Source: Candidatus Poseidoniaceae archaeon
Lineage (GTDB): Archaea > Thermoplasmatota > Poseidoniia > Poseidoniales > Poseidoniaceae
DNA length: 14,468 bases
NCBI GenBank assembly: GCA_030741455.1
Contig: JASLVI010000024.1
Location: 1 to 14,468, forward strand
Direction: 5' to 3'
Each line of letters opens with the position of its first letter. Position 1 is the stretch's first letter. This document shows, in pieces, positions 1 through 7,931 of the stretch. The position numbers and the translations under genes are program-made. The notes under the pieces are model-generated. The model worked only from the letters and a program-made list of their open reading frames with translations. It did no database searches and was not told where the DNA came from.

Positions 1-931
1 GAATGGCTTTCCATTTCTTGACCAGTTCTGGATCCAAATCAATGGATTTTGGATCGTCGAGGTAAAATGTGTCTTGCATCTCACGAGCAGGATGGTCCTG
101 TGGGATAAACAATGCATCCATGTTCCATCCTGCAGTCTGAACATAATCATCAACAAGTTCGGAAAAGCCCATCTCCAAGAAGATTCTTCGAATTCGTTCA
201 ATCAATTCTTGCATTGGATGTGAACGCCCTGTACGAGGCGTTGCTGATTCGAGCGTCACATCGAAGGATCGAAATTCAGCATCCTTCCATTCTCCCGATT
301 GAAGAAGTTCTGGTGTGATTTCTGAAACTTGTTTACGCTCTTCAAGGCCATCTGTTGAGAAGGATTTTCCTGCATCTGTTAAGGCCCATGCACGGCTTTT
401 GTGTTCAACAACTTCGATCAATTCTTTACGACCTTTAAAGTGAGCAAGGAGGCGTTCAGACAAATCTTCCTCATCTGCTGGAAGGGATGCAAGAAACATG
501 TTTCTTGCTTGAAGTTCAGATTTGAGCGCGGATGTATCCTCACAAACGAAGGCCCCCCCATCAAGCTGGACGCCGAGTTTCTTGAGTAAACCAACACCAG
601 GTCCTGCCTCATGCCGTTCAAACTTCGCTTGTAATTTGGCCATCGTTGGTTTGTCTTGGGATGAAATCCATCCCCACAAACGAGCCTCAAGTAATTCGTT
701 TGCAATAGCATTGTGCCCCTCTTTACCAGGATGAATGGTGCGGCGAACGCTCTCTTGCGTTACAGCAAATCCCTTGTCACTCAACCCTTGACCTGCCCCC
801 ACAGCTACTGCTTGATCATTCCAATTGCAAGCGTTCATGATCTGCGACAAGGAATGAGTCGTATCTGGTGCTGCAAGCATTGCACGAAGCATGCGACGCT
901 CAGGATTTGTAAGTTCAATCCCACCGCTCAT
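1..931 (-). CDS. pheS: Phenylalanyl-tRNA synthetase alpha subunit, archaeal type (N-terminal 310 residues, cut by window edge)
   Basis: Catalytic subunit of the cytoplasmic alpha2-beta2 enzyme that charges tRNA-Phe with phenylalanine using ATP. The reading frame runs from an ATG at 931 to the left edge without a stop, giving 310 residues of a family usually near 500. Residues 1-200 are the archaeal/eukaryotic-type N-terminal helical and winged-helix region (for example RAWALTDAG at 180-188). The class II catalytic core starts near 235, with motif 1 helix HPMQELIERIRRIFLEMGF (238-256) and the family signature NMDALFIPQDHPARE (270-284) followed by MQDTFYL (285-291). The substrate-binding motifs 2 and 3 lie outside the window. 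The gene begins 56 bp after the MscS stop with no visible TATA box between them, so co-transcription is likely. The subunit identity is confident; completeness cannot be judged here. Confidence 0.95.
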   Translation of the reverse strand, partial: MSGGIELTNPERRMLRAMLAAPDTTHSLSQIMNACNWNDQAVAVGAGQGLSDKGFAVTQESVRRTIHPGKEGHNAIANELLEARLWGWISSQDKPTMAKLQAKFERHEAGPGVGLLKKLGVQLDGGAFVCEDTSALKSELQARNMFLASLPADEEDLSERLLAHFKGRKELIEVVEHKSRAWALTDAGKSFSTDGLEERKQVSEITPELLQSGEWKDAEFRSFDVTLESATPRTGRSHPMQELIERIRRIFLEMGFSELVDDYVQTAGWNMDALFIPQDHPAREMQDTFYLDDPKSIDLDPELVKKWKAI

Positions 932-987
932 AGCGATGCCAATGCCCCAAAGGGTTTCAATTCACCGCCAAATCATTGAAGCAAGCA

Positions 988-2274
988 TCAGTCTCCATCA
1001 CGATCGAATTGTGACAGGATGGTGTTTAATTCACGTTGACGCTCTTCCAGTTGAGATCGGTCTTTCTTTGAGAGATCGACATCCTTGAGTTTCTCGCTGA
1101 TATCTTCAATTTCTGCACGAGCGTTGATTCGAGATTCATCGAGTTTCCTGCGCTCTTGAACCATCTTACGCTTTGCAGAGCGTTGCTTGGTAACCTCTGC
1201 CTGTTCGTAGACACTGTCCGACAATTCGACGGAAGTCGGGAATGGAATGTTGATGTTTTCATTACCAAAGCGCTCATCGATGTTCCGCAAGAGCCAATCA
1301 CGTGCAACGTATTCATCGCTGTAATCTTCAACCCAAGTATAAACACGGAATATTTTCGCAAAGTCTGCAAGTTCATGCAGAAGAATTCTTGGTTCGGGCC
1401 TTTCAATCACGTATGGACACTCTTTCGCAAGTTGAAGTAATGTGTATTTGACGTGATCAATGTCTTCTCGATAATCAACACCGATATCAAGAACGATGGA
1501 AATTCGACGAGCAACGCCATCGCCACCGCCTCGAGCGTGGTTGGTGACCTTCGATTGTACAAGCGTGTTGTTTGGAATGACAACAAGTCGCTCATCACGG
1601 TCGAGAACCTTTGTGGACAGAATGCCTACGGAAACAACCGAACCCCAGGTGCCTTCAACCTCGATTCGATCACCGACTTCGAAGGGTCGATCGATTGCAA
1701 GTAAAAACGAGTTCACGATGTTTCCAAGCGTTTGCTGAACTGCGAGACCAATAATCAACGAGAAGACAGCAAGGGATGCGAGGATTCCAAGCAATTCGAT
1801 TCCGAGTTGGTTGAGTGCGAAATACAAACCAGCGAACCATACCACAGTACGAAGGAAAAAGACGATGATGGAATTGCTTCCAGAGACCGTTACACTTCCT
1901 TGCGCACTGAACTGGTCCATGAGAACAGGAATCAGGTGTTTGATGGAAACACTGAGAATCGATGCGCTTAGAATGACGTAGAAGGCAGCAAACAATGGTT
2001 CGGAGGTTTCGTAAGTTGTACTTGAGAGACCCATAATCCAACGAATCGTTAATTGTGAACCCACACCGAGAATTAGCGCATAGGTTCGGTTTGCGAGTGG
2101 GCGATGAAGATGATCGTCCCAATCAACATCGGTCGAAGTTACGAAACGCCACCATGGACGGATGATTGCATACTTTGCAAACACCAATGAGATGATGATC
2201 AGACCCAAAGCAATACCCAAACGAATGTAATCGTTAAGCGCATTGATTTCATCGAGGTAGTGTTGGTAATCCAT
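988..2274 (-). CDS. MscS-family mechanosensitive ion channel
   Basis: Small-conductance mechanosensitive channel in the cytoplasmic membrane that releases solutes on hypo-osmotic shock. It has 428 residues. Hydrophobic segments lie at about 18-38, 62-83, 93-119 and 134-160, followed by the pore-lining helix at about 163-190, which is rich in Ala, Gly and Leu. The MscS signature follows directly: LAVQQTLGNIVNSFLLAIDR (177-196), PFEVGDRIEVEG (197-208) and VVIPNNTL (231-238) of the beta domain. The alpha/beta cytoplasmic domain runs to about 350. Residues 355-428 are a highly charged predicted coiled coil that is not part of the core family and may extend the cytoplasmic cage. The ATG at 2274 sits 37 nt after a TATA-like box, and pheS follows 56 bp downstream. 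It has more TM segments than E. coli MscS (three), as is common in the family. Gating ion preference cannot be read from sequence. Confidence 0.93.
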   Translation of the reverse strand: MDYQHYLDEINALNDYIRLGIALGLIIISLVFAKYAIIRPWWRFVTSTDVDWDDHLHRPLANRTYALILGVGSQLTIRWIMGLSSTTYETSEPLFAAFYVILSASILSVSIKHLIPVLMDQFSAQGSVTVSGSNSIIVFFLRTVVWFAGLYFALNQLGIELLGILASLAVFSLIIGLAVQQTLGNIVNSFLLAIDRPFEVGDRIEVEGTWGSVVSVGILSTKVLDRDERLVVIPNNTLVQSKVTNHARGGGDGVARRISIVLDIGVDYREDIDHVKYTLLQLAKECPYVIERPEPRILLHELADFAKIFRVYTWVEDYSDEYVARDWLLRNIDERFGNENINIPFPTSVELSDSVYEQAEVTKQRSAKRKMVQERRKLDESRINARAEIEDISEKLKDVDLSKKDRSQLEERQRELNTILSQFDRDGD

Positions 2275-2305
2275 GGAAACCCCTAATTAAAAACCGTAAG
2301 GGACG

Positions 2306-2316
2306 CATATAAAAGG
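2306..2316 (-). promoter_or_regulatory. TATA-like box for the MscS-pheS unit
   Basis: On the minus strand the sequence reads CCTTTTATATG, centred about 37 nt before the MscS ATG. With usual archaeal TATA-to-start spacing of about 25 nt, transcription would begin about 12 nt before the ATG, a short leader. No other gene end intervenes, and the neighbouring gene is divergent. Confidence 0.6.
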
Positions 2317-2380
2317 ATAACACCTAATCCATACCGTATCTCGTGAGGGCAATATTACACGAAAAACGTGTTTTTGTTTG

Positions 2381-2390
2381 AAAATAAAAC
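2381..2390 (+). promoter_or_regulatory. TATA-like box for the desaturase gene
   Basis: AAAATAAAAC lies about 41 nt before the ATG at 2427, which would give a leader of about 15 nt. It is preceded by a short inverted repeat (AAAAAC at 2362-2367 and GTTTTT at 2370-2375). The call rests on base composition and spacing only. Confidence 0.45.
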
Positions 2391-2426
2391 AGACAACATC
2401 AAAGAGTATTTGCAATTCGGTGTGCC

Positions 2427-3584
2427 ATGGAACACCGTAATTCAATCAACATCATCAATTCCTCTTTCCTTGTTGGAATGCCTCTCCTTGCCTTGTTTTC
2501 AGTCATCTTTTACTCCCTAGAATATGGCATTTCTTGGGTTGAACCAATCATCTTTGTTGTGTTTTACTTCGCATGTGGTTTGTCCATTACTGCAGGTTAT
2601 CATCGGTTGTTCAGCCATCGAACACACAAAGCAGCATGGCCAATGCGTTTATTCTACGCTCTATTTGGAGCCGCAGCCTTCCAGAATTCAGCGATTAAGT
2701 GGTGCAGTGACCATCGCAGACATCACCTCAAGACCGATAAAGAAGAAGACCCTTATTCTGTCAAGAAAGGTTTCATGTGGGCTCACATGGTTTGGGTTAT
2801 GGTCGATCAAGGTGAAGAAATTGTTGAGCACGTTGAAGATCTTCAAGCCGATCGTATTCTCGCATGGCAAGATCGTCACATCTTCCTGATCGGTTTCTTG
2901 GTTGGTATTGTCCTTCCAGGGGTCGCTGGCTTCTTGATGTTAGGTGGTATGCACGGATTCCTCGGAGGTATGATTTATGGCGGCTTCCTTCGTGTTGTCA
3001 TCGTCCACCATGCCACCTTCCTCGTCAACTCAGCTGCTCACACATGGGGGACACAGCCTTACTCGACCGCCAACACATCGAGAGATTCGCCAATTCTTTC
3101 CTTCTTCACATTCGGAGAAGGCTACCACAATTTCCACCACACCTTCCAAGCCGATTACAGAAATGGCCACAAGTGGTATCACTGGGATCCTTCAAAGTGG
3201 TGGATTAAGGTAGCATCTTGGGTTGGAATGACCAAAGAATTGCACCGCATTCCAAAGAAGTCGATCGAATCGCAAAAGATGAAAACCGCTTTTGAAAAGA
3301 AATCAGAAGGTGAGGACGTCTCGAACGAATTGCAGGCTAAACTCACGCAGTGTGTACTACAACTGCGCAAAGGATTCACTGAATTGGTCAAGCGTCGGGA
3401 TGAATACAAACTTGCTAAACTTGAACGGCGCAAGGAGTCCAAAGAGGCGTGGAAACGTCGTAAGGAAGCACACAAGGTTCGAATCAAAGAGTGCAAAGCA
3501 CGTATTGCTGAAGCCCGTAAGGACTTCAAACATTTGATGCAATCACTGAAACTCGATATGAAAGGTCATGCAACGGTTGCCTGA
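2427..3584 (+). CDS. Stearoyl-CoA-desaturase-type (delta-9) membrane fatty acid desaturase with coiled-coil tail
   Basis: Membrane di-iron enzyme of the acyl-CoA desaturase family, which inserts a cis double bond into an acyl chain using O2 and an electron donor. The 385-residue product has the full set of His boxes: HRLFSH (59-64), HRRHH (96-100), NSAAH (201-205) and HNFHH (234-238), so the metal ligands look complete. Hydrophobic pairs at about 13-52 and 150-196 fit the four-TM topology, and the core ends near 275. Residues 280-380 are an added, very basic, Lys/Arg/Glu-rich predicted coiled coil, absent from the usual bacterial enzyme. No cytochrome b5 domain is present, so the electron donor must be a separate protein. 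The stop is only 5 bp from the convergent lipoprotein stop. The real substrate in an archaeon is uncertain: free fatty acyl-CoA, or lipid chains other than isoprenoids. Confidence 0.92.
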   Translation: MEHRNSINIINSSFLVGMPLLALFSVIFYSLEYGISWVEPIIFVVFYFACGLSITAGYHRLFSHRTHKAAWPMRLFYALFGAAAFQNSAIKWCSDHRRHHLKTDKEEDPYSVKKGFMWAHMVWVMVDQGEEIVEHVEDLQADRILAWQDRHIFLIGFLVGIVLPGVAGFLMLGGMHGFLGGMIYGGFLRVVIVHHATFLVNSAAHTWGTQPYSTANTSRDSPILSFFTFGEGYHNFHHTFQADYRNGHKWYHWDPSKWWIKVASWVGMTKELHRIPKKSIESQKMKTAFEKKSEGEDVSNELQAKLTQCVLQLRKGFTELVKRRDEYKLAKLERRKESKEAWKRRKEAHKVRIKECKARIAEARKDFKHLMQSLKLDMKGHATVA

Positions 3585-3589
3585 AAGCA

Positions 3590-5068
3590 TCAATACAAGG
3601 GTTGCATTTCGCCATTGGCAACGTATAAGCTCGGGCCGCTTGCAAGATAGTAAACTGCACCCCGTCCATCTCGTGAATCGGAGGCGCTTGCGTTAGGATT
3701 CGTAGCACAATCGCCCGTACAACCATCTGCAAATGCAACGTAGACGCGCCCTTCTCGATCGATATGAAGGTCATTGAAGTCGAGTAGATTCCGGTTTGAG
3801 CCACCTATATCGCGACAGTCGCCAGAGTTCAAACAAATCGACCCTCTCTGTACAGGATCATCCGTAACCCGATAGGTATGGAACGTTGGATTCTCGTCCA
3901 AGGCGTTGAGGCTGTAGGTGATATAGAGATGGTAGGATGCATTGTTTGGAGCATAGTGAGCATTCCCGTTCCATGGGTTTCCATCAATATCTGTTTGATT
4001 CATCATTTCCGTGTTTTCACTTCCAAGATAGGTGATTGCTATACGCCCTGGATCACCTGCATCAGTTTGAGGGAATACGGTTGAAATCACGCCTGCTGGA
4101 GAGATGCGAATGCTTTCTTGTTCCCATGTTTCACCAGAATCTGTTGATCTTGACATGTACACGCCTTCATCGGCTCCCGTCCAAATGTGGTATGCATTTG
4201 AATCCGTATCGGTGGAAACTTCCGAATTCTTTCTTGGATTTGGTGTGGTAACATCCGTACCCATCGTACGTTCAAACCACGAGAAACCATTGTCCTTTGA
4301 CACGATGACGGTCGGTGTGGCAACACGCGGTGTGACATAGACCGTCCCATCTGGTGCTGTCGAGATAGCACCATGCAATCCACCATTGGTCGTTGCTAAA
4401 CCAATGATTTGGCCACCTGTCTCAAAGGTTGCACCGCCATCAAAACTTGTGAAGCAGAAGATACCTGCGAGTTTGTTGTAGCAGTAGTAGACTGCAGTCT
4501 CATAAAATCCACTTGTGAACTGGCCTAATGCACCGTAACCTGCATCAGTCCAAGGCCCACTTGCCAACTTGATGTGATCATTGAGTGGCGTCGTCCCAGA
4601 ATCGTGTGGATTCCCCATCCATGATGCACCATCATCATCGCTCCAGCAAATCCAAGAAGTTTCCAAACCAATCATTTGCACACCGAAGACGCGGTCCGTA
4701 ATTGGGTCAACCCAGCCGTAAGGATCGCTCGTCGTTGGTGAACATTGAACCGGATCTTGAGTTTCTTCCCATGCTTGACCTCCGTCACAGGAACGCATGA
4801 CCTTTTCCATGGCAATGAAGAAAATACATCCACTCGATGTGATTCCAATGCTGGGCTCCTTGCCCGTTTCGCCAACATCACTGAATTGGAAGGCCATCTC
4901 AATTGGCATAACGTCAATGGAAGCACCGGTCTTATCCGTTACAAAAATACGGACGTCCTCTGGCTCTTCAGAGACAACGGGCTCAGAGACGACTTCATCC
5001 TCTCCAAAACATCCTGCAAGAGAAAAGGTGGCCATCAACAATGAGAGCAATATTGCTTTCGTGCGCAT
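3590..5068 (-). CDS. Exported lipoprotein with Asp-box (BNR) beta-propeller
   Basis: Predicted surface lipoprotein of 492 residues from the ATG at 5068. It has a Lys/Arg-then-hydrophobic signal (MRTKAILLSLLMATFSLAGC) ending in lipobox LAGC with Cys20 as the lipidated residue, then an acidic Glu/Val linker to about 37. Five Asp boxes of the S-x-D-x-G-x-x-W type are visible: SCDGGQAW (93-100), SDDDGASW (143-150), SFDGGATF (208-215), SKDNGFSW (257-264) and STDSGETW (308-315). These mark a sialidase/BNR-like beta-propeller. Ten or so cysteines in the mature part suggest disulfides outside the cell. I do not see the Arg-Ile-Pro motif or a clear catalytic set of true sialidases, so a binding role or another hydrolase is possible. 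An ATG at 5083 would add five residues; 5068 is preferred because the signal peptide starts there and a weak TATA-like ATTATG lies about 26 nt upstream. Confidence 0.85.
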   Translation of the reverse strand: MRTKAILLSLLMATFSLAGCFGEDEVVSEPVVSEEPEDVRIFVTDKTGASIDVMPIEMAFQFSDVGETGKEPSIGITSSGCIFFIAMEKVMRSCDGGQAWEETQDPVQCSPTTSDPYGWVDPITDRVFGVQMIGLETSWICWSDDDGASWMGNPHDSGTTPLNDHIKLASGPWTDAGYGALGQFTSGFYETAVYYCYNKLAGIFCFTSFDGGATFETGGQIIGLATTNGGLHGAISTAPDGTVYVTPRVATPTVIVSKDNGFSWFERTMGTDVTTPNPRKNSEVSTDTDSNAYHIWTGADEGVYMSRSTDSGETWEQESIRISPAGVISTVFPQTDAGDPGRIAITYLGSENTEMMNQTDIDGNPWNGNAHYAPNNASYHLYITYSLNALDENPTFHTYRVTDDPVQRGSICLNSGDCRDIGGSNRNLLDFNDLHIDREGRVYVAFADGCTGDCATNPNASASDSRDGRGAVYYLASGPSLYVANGEMQPLY

Positions 5069-5115
5069 AATACTACCTGACATCTTCTACATAATGACCT
5101 TACGCAAGAGCAAAT

Positions 5116-7818
5116 TCACTCGAAATTCTCAAGCGAGGGAGCAGTTGTCGGGCGGTTAAACGATTCCTCTGATGTGGATTCAGTAGTATCCTGAACCCAA
5201 TGAGACTCATCATGTGTCGTATTGTTTCGACGTTGAATCATCACCAAGATTCCACCGATAACCAACAAGCCAAGTCCGATTCTCCAACTAAGATCAAAGA
5301 ACGAATCCATTCCAGAATTTTTCGGGAAGAGATCGGTCGAATCAGGGACGCCATCGCCATCAGTATCGTATTTCCCATTCCTATCAAATGGGAAAACATC
5401 TGCATTGTCACCAAGCCCATCACCATCGGAATCGAGCCATTCAAACGCACTATCTGGGAAAGCGTCAGCATTGTCACCAACACCATCGTAATCACGATCT
5501 GAACATTCGCTTGCATCATAAGGCCATACATCCGAATTATCACCACAACCATCACCATCGGAATCGAGCCATTCTGAAACATCAAATGGGAAGGCATCAG
5601 CATTATCTCCAACACCATCGCCATCAGAATCGAACCATTCGGATGCGTTCAGCGGGAACGCATCGCTGTTATCGCCATAGGAATCATTGTCTGAATCCTC
5701 CCATTCACTCGAATTCTGAGGAAAGATATCGCCATTGTCGCCATAGCCATCCCCGTCCTCATCCGACCATTCATCTACATCATTCGGGAATACATCGATG
5801 GTATCTGCGAATCCATCACCATCAACATCTGGACAACCCAACGGAATCAAGGAACGACCAAACTCATTTGGACAGTCATCGCTGTTATCACCGATTCCAT
5901 CAGCATCGAAATCTGCCCATTCATCTTCATTTGCAGGGAATGCATCACCGTTGTCACCAACACCATCCTCATCGGTATCGATGCATTCCGTAGCATCGAA
6001 TGGGAATTCATCGGTGTTGTCACCGCAACCATCGCCATCGGAATCGAGCCACTCCGTTGAATCGAGTGGGAAAGCATCGACGCCATCCTTGTAGCCATCA
6101 CCATCCGAATCTGGATTTCTCTTGTCTGCTCCAATATTGTCTTCTTCTTGATTGGATAGACCATCACCATCAATGTCATCATCCTCGAAATCTGAACAAC
6201 CATCTGCATCGAGATCATTGACGTGAGCACCGATTGCTCCCTTCGGACAATTGTCCTCGAAATCAGCAACGAAGTCGTTGTCATCGTCCCAGTCTTCGGA
6301 ATCTGAACATCCATCTTGGTCATAATCGATGAGGTTAGGACTCAAGGGGCAGGGGTCGATTGCATCATTCAGACCATCACCATCTGAATCTTTCTGGGAA
6401 TCTGCGCACCCTTCAACATCCACAGATGCATCCGATTCGGTTTCAGGACAGGCATCGTTTGCATTCAATACACCATCTGCATCATCATCCCGTTGTTCCC
6501 AACTGCATCCAGTTTGATTCACGGTTGCAACGTCATCAGTCCACTCGCATGTATCGATTGCATCAATGATTCCGTCGCCATCCGTATCAGCTTGCCCGAT
6601 TGATTCGACGGCAAATCTTCCGATGTACTGGTGCATTGCTCTAGTAGGATGTGCCTTGTCAAAAAAGATGTATTCATCCGCATTTGCTACCACAGGATCG
6701 CCACTATTACAGATTGGTAAAGGAAGTAATCCAGCGTTACCTGAGCAAGCAGCTGATTGTGTATTGGTAAGCCCCAAAGCCTCCTTGTTGTCGATGATAT
6801 CGTTGAAGATTGTATACGCATCAACCGAATAAACTGAAATTCCGAGTTCGAGTTGTAGACTTGAAATCAGTGAGGCTAGTTTGTTGTTGTATGAGGCCAC
6901 TTCACTTGCAATGTTTTGTTGCTGCGTTTGACTTCGGCTCAAGATCTCAGGTGTTTTCTCCAATGGAGGAAGATTCGGGATGATGAACGTTGTCGCACCG
7001 GCTGCCTCGAGTTGCCGAATGTGGCTCTCCATATTGGTGACAATCGTATCTGCGTTTGCCGTCCCATAAAGGAAATCGTTACCTCCTGCCCAAAGTGAAA
7101 CAACATCGTTTGAAGCAAAACTGGATTGAACGTTTGCAAGATAACTGCTGATTTGTGAACCAACATTCGGTAACAGAAGATACGAAAAGCCTGCACCAGT
7201 CTGTGCTCCGCCAAAAGCACGATTGTCGCCAGGTGAAGTGCCTGAACCATGTGTTGTTGTCACGCCATATGCTTGCGACAAGTATTCAATCCACACCATA
7301 CCATTTGAGAAACGGCCTTGCCAGTACGGTGGAACATCTGGTACATTCAAAATAGAATCTTTCGCATTCCCCATATCGCTTAAAGAATCACCAAACACCA
7401 ACAAGTTACCAATCGGCGCAACCACTCGATGTTGGAAAACGGTGAACGAGTATTCTGTTTGTGCGAGACGTGACCCTGAAGCATCGTACAAATCAACTTC
7501 AAAGGTGTAGAAGTGCTTGTTGTTGTAGAAATGCTTCAACTCGATAACATTTGACGTAATCGTACCTGTTGCTTGAAAGACCAGTGATCCATTGTCCAAG
7601 ATGACATCATCGGTATCAACGAGCGTCCAAATGAGGGTATAATCTGTATTGAATTGAGCGTTTTTCAACTGAACATCCATTGGAACGGTCTCATTTGATA
7701 ACCAATCATAGCGAGTGAGTTCAACATCAAATTCGATGGCTCTTGCTTGAGCATCTGCGGGGATGGTTGCAAGAACACTTGACACCAGTAAAAGCGTCAA
7801 GAAAATTTGAACCCGCAT
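5116..7818 (-). CDS. Exported GDSL-family esterase/lipase-like protein with TSP3 calcium-binding stalk and C-terminal membrane anchor
   Basis: Large surface protein, 900 residues from the ATG at 7818. Residues 1-27 form a signal peptide (MRVQIFLTLLLVSSVLATIP then ADAQA). Residues 28-132 look like a beta-sandwich. Residues 135-410 are a GDSL/SGNH hydrolase: block I FGDSLSDMGN with nucleophile Ser145, block II Gly in AFGGA (about 203), block III GGND (245-248), and block V DKAHPT with Asp387 and His390. The catalytic set is therefore complete. Residues 411-834 are thrombospondin type-3 repeats (DSDGDGxGD type), expected to bind many calcium ions. A TM helix (844-861, ending in Arg-Arg) and a 39-residue Ser/Thr/Glu-rich tail follow. 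An upstream ATG at 7866 in the same frame overlaps the TATA-like box, so it is rejected. The lipoprotein gene follows after 47 bp (or 32 bp from its alternative start), consistent with an operon. The substrate (lipid, acylated glycan, other ester) is unknown. Confidence 0.9.
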   Translation of the reverse strand: MRVQIFLTLLLVSSVLATIPADAQARAIEFDVELTRYDWLSNETVPMDVQLKNAQFNTDYTLIWTLVDTDDVILDNGSLVFQATGTITSNVIELKHFYNNKHFYTFEVDLYDASGSRLAQTEYSFTVFQHRVVAPIGNLLVFGDSLSDMGNAKDSILNVPDVPPYWQGRFSNGMVWIEYLSQAYGVTTTHGSGTSPGDNRAFGGAQTGAGFSYLLLPNVGSQISSYLANVQSSFASNDVVSLWAGGNDFLYGTANADTIVTNMESHIRQLEAAGATTFIIPNLPPLEKTPEILSRSQTQQQNIASEVASYNNKLASLISSLQLELGISVYSVDAYTIFNDIIDNKEALGLTNTQSAACSGNAGLLPLPICNSGDPVVANADEYIFFDKAHPTRAMHQYIGRFAVESIGQADTDGDGIIDAIDTCEWTDDVATVNQTGCSWEQRDDDADGVLNANDACPETESDASVDVEGCADSQKDSDGDGLNDAIDPCPLSPNLIDYDQDGCSDSEDWDDDNDFVADFEDNCPKGAIGAHVNDLDADGCSDFEDDDIDGDGLSNQEEDNIGADKRNPDSDGDGYKDGVDAFPLDSTEWLDSDGDGCGDNTDEFPFDATECIDTDEDGVGDNGDAFPANEDEWADFDADGIGDNSDDCPNEFGRSLIPLGCPDVDGDGFADTIDVFPNDVDEWSDEDGDGYGDNGDIFPQNSSEWEDSDNDSYGDNSDAFPLNASEWFDSDGDGVGDNADAFPFDVSEWLDSDGDGCGDNSDVWPYDASECSDRDYDGVGDNADAFPDSAFEWLDSDGDGLGDNADVFPFDRNGKYDTDGDGVPDSTDLFPKNSGMDSFFDLSWRIGLGLLVIGGILVMIQRRNNTTHDESHWVQDTTESTSEESFNRPTTAPSLENFE
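5317..6588 (-). repeat. Thrombospondin type-3 repeat region inside the GDSL protein gene
   Basis: Encodes residues 411-834 of the GDSL protein. The first part (about 411-570) has longer Cys-containing units (for example DACPE, DPCPL, DNCPK). The second part has a strict 22-residue (66-bp) period, seen as Glu-Trp or Glu-Cys at 589, 611, 633 and, after a 50-residue unit, 683, 705, 727, 749, 771 and 793 (position of the Glu). At DNA level a CCATC(A/G)CCATC(A/G)GAATCGA word recurs on the plus strand. The sequence is protein-coding throughout and is not a CRISPR. Confidence 0.92.
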
Positions 7819-7851
7819 AAGCACCAACCAATACATCGTGTCTTGATTCCA

Positions 7852-7861
7852 CCCATAAAAC
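7852..7861 (-). promoter_or_regulatory. TATA-like box for the GDSL-lipoprotein unit
   Basis: Minus-strand GTTTTATGGG is centred about 39 nt before the ATG at 7818, predicting a leader of about 13 nt. It overlaps the alternative ATG at 7866, which would therefore not be transcribed. Confidence 0.5.
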
Positions 7862-7899
7862 AACATCGACGTCTTGATGAAGCGACGGTCGGTTCGGAA

Positions 7900-7908
7900 G
7901 ATTTATTC
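7900..7908 (+). promoter_or_regulatory. TATA-like box for the EF-hand gene
   Basis: GATTTATTC is centred about 27 nt before the ATG at 7932. The spacing predicts a leaderless message starting at that ATG and argues against the ATG at 7914. Confidence 0.45.
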
Positions 7909-7931
7909 AACGAATGACGCAACAAACAATC

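Noticed and set aside
2275..2426. tRNA or small RNA gene in the divergent gap
   Set aside because: No cloverleaf arms, T-loop or other structured RNA pattern is visible; the gap is accounted for by two promoters.
3590..5068. Calling the Asp-box lipoprotein a sialidase
   Set aside because: Asp boxes also occur in non-sialidase beta-propellers, and I cannot find the Arg-Ile-Pro motif or a convincing catalytic Arg triad and Asp/Glu-Tyr set.
5388..5993. 201-residue plus-strand frame that is extremely His- and Asn-rich, resembling a metal-binding protein
   Set aside because: It is the antisense of the TSP3 repeats; the Asp-Gly-rich codons on the minus strand read as His/Arg/Asn codons here. The minus-strand protein is clearly real.
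5847..6323. 158-residue Met/Ile-rich minus-strand frame and similar ones at 5241-5624
   Set aside because: Shifted-frame reading of the same TSP3 repeat DNA, with repetitive Met/Ser content as an artefact.
5317..6588. Regularly spaced near-identical DNA words that could suggest a CRISPR array
   Set aside because: The period is 66 bp, the units are imperfect, the whole region is one open frame encoding TSP3 repeats, and no cas genes are present.
7816..7866. Longer start for the GDSL protein at 7866
   Set aside because: It would put 16 mixed residues before the signal peptide, and the ATG lies within the TATA-like box.
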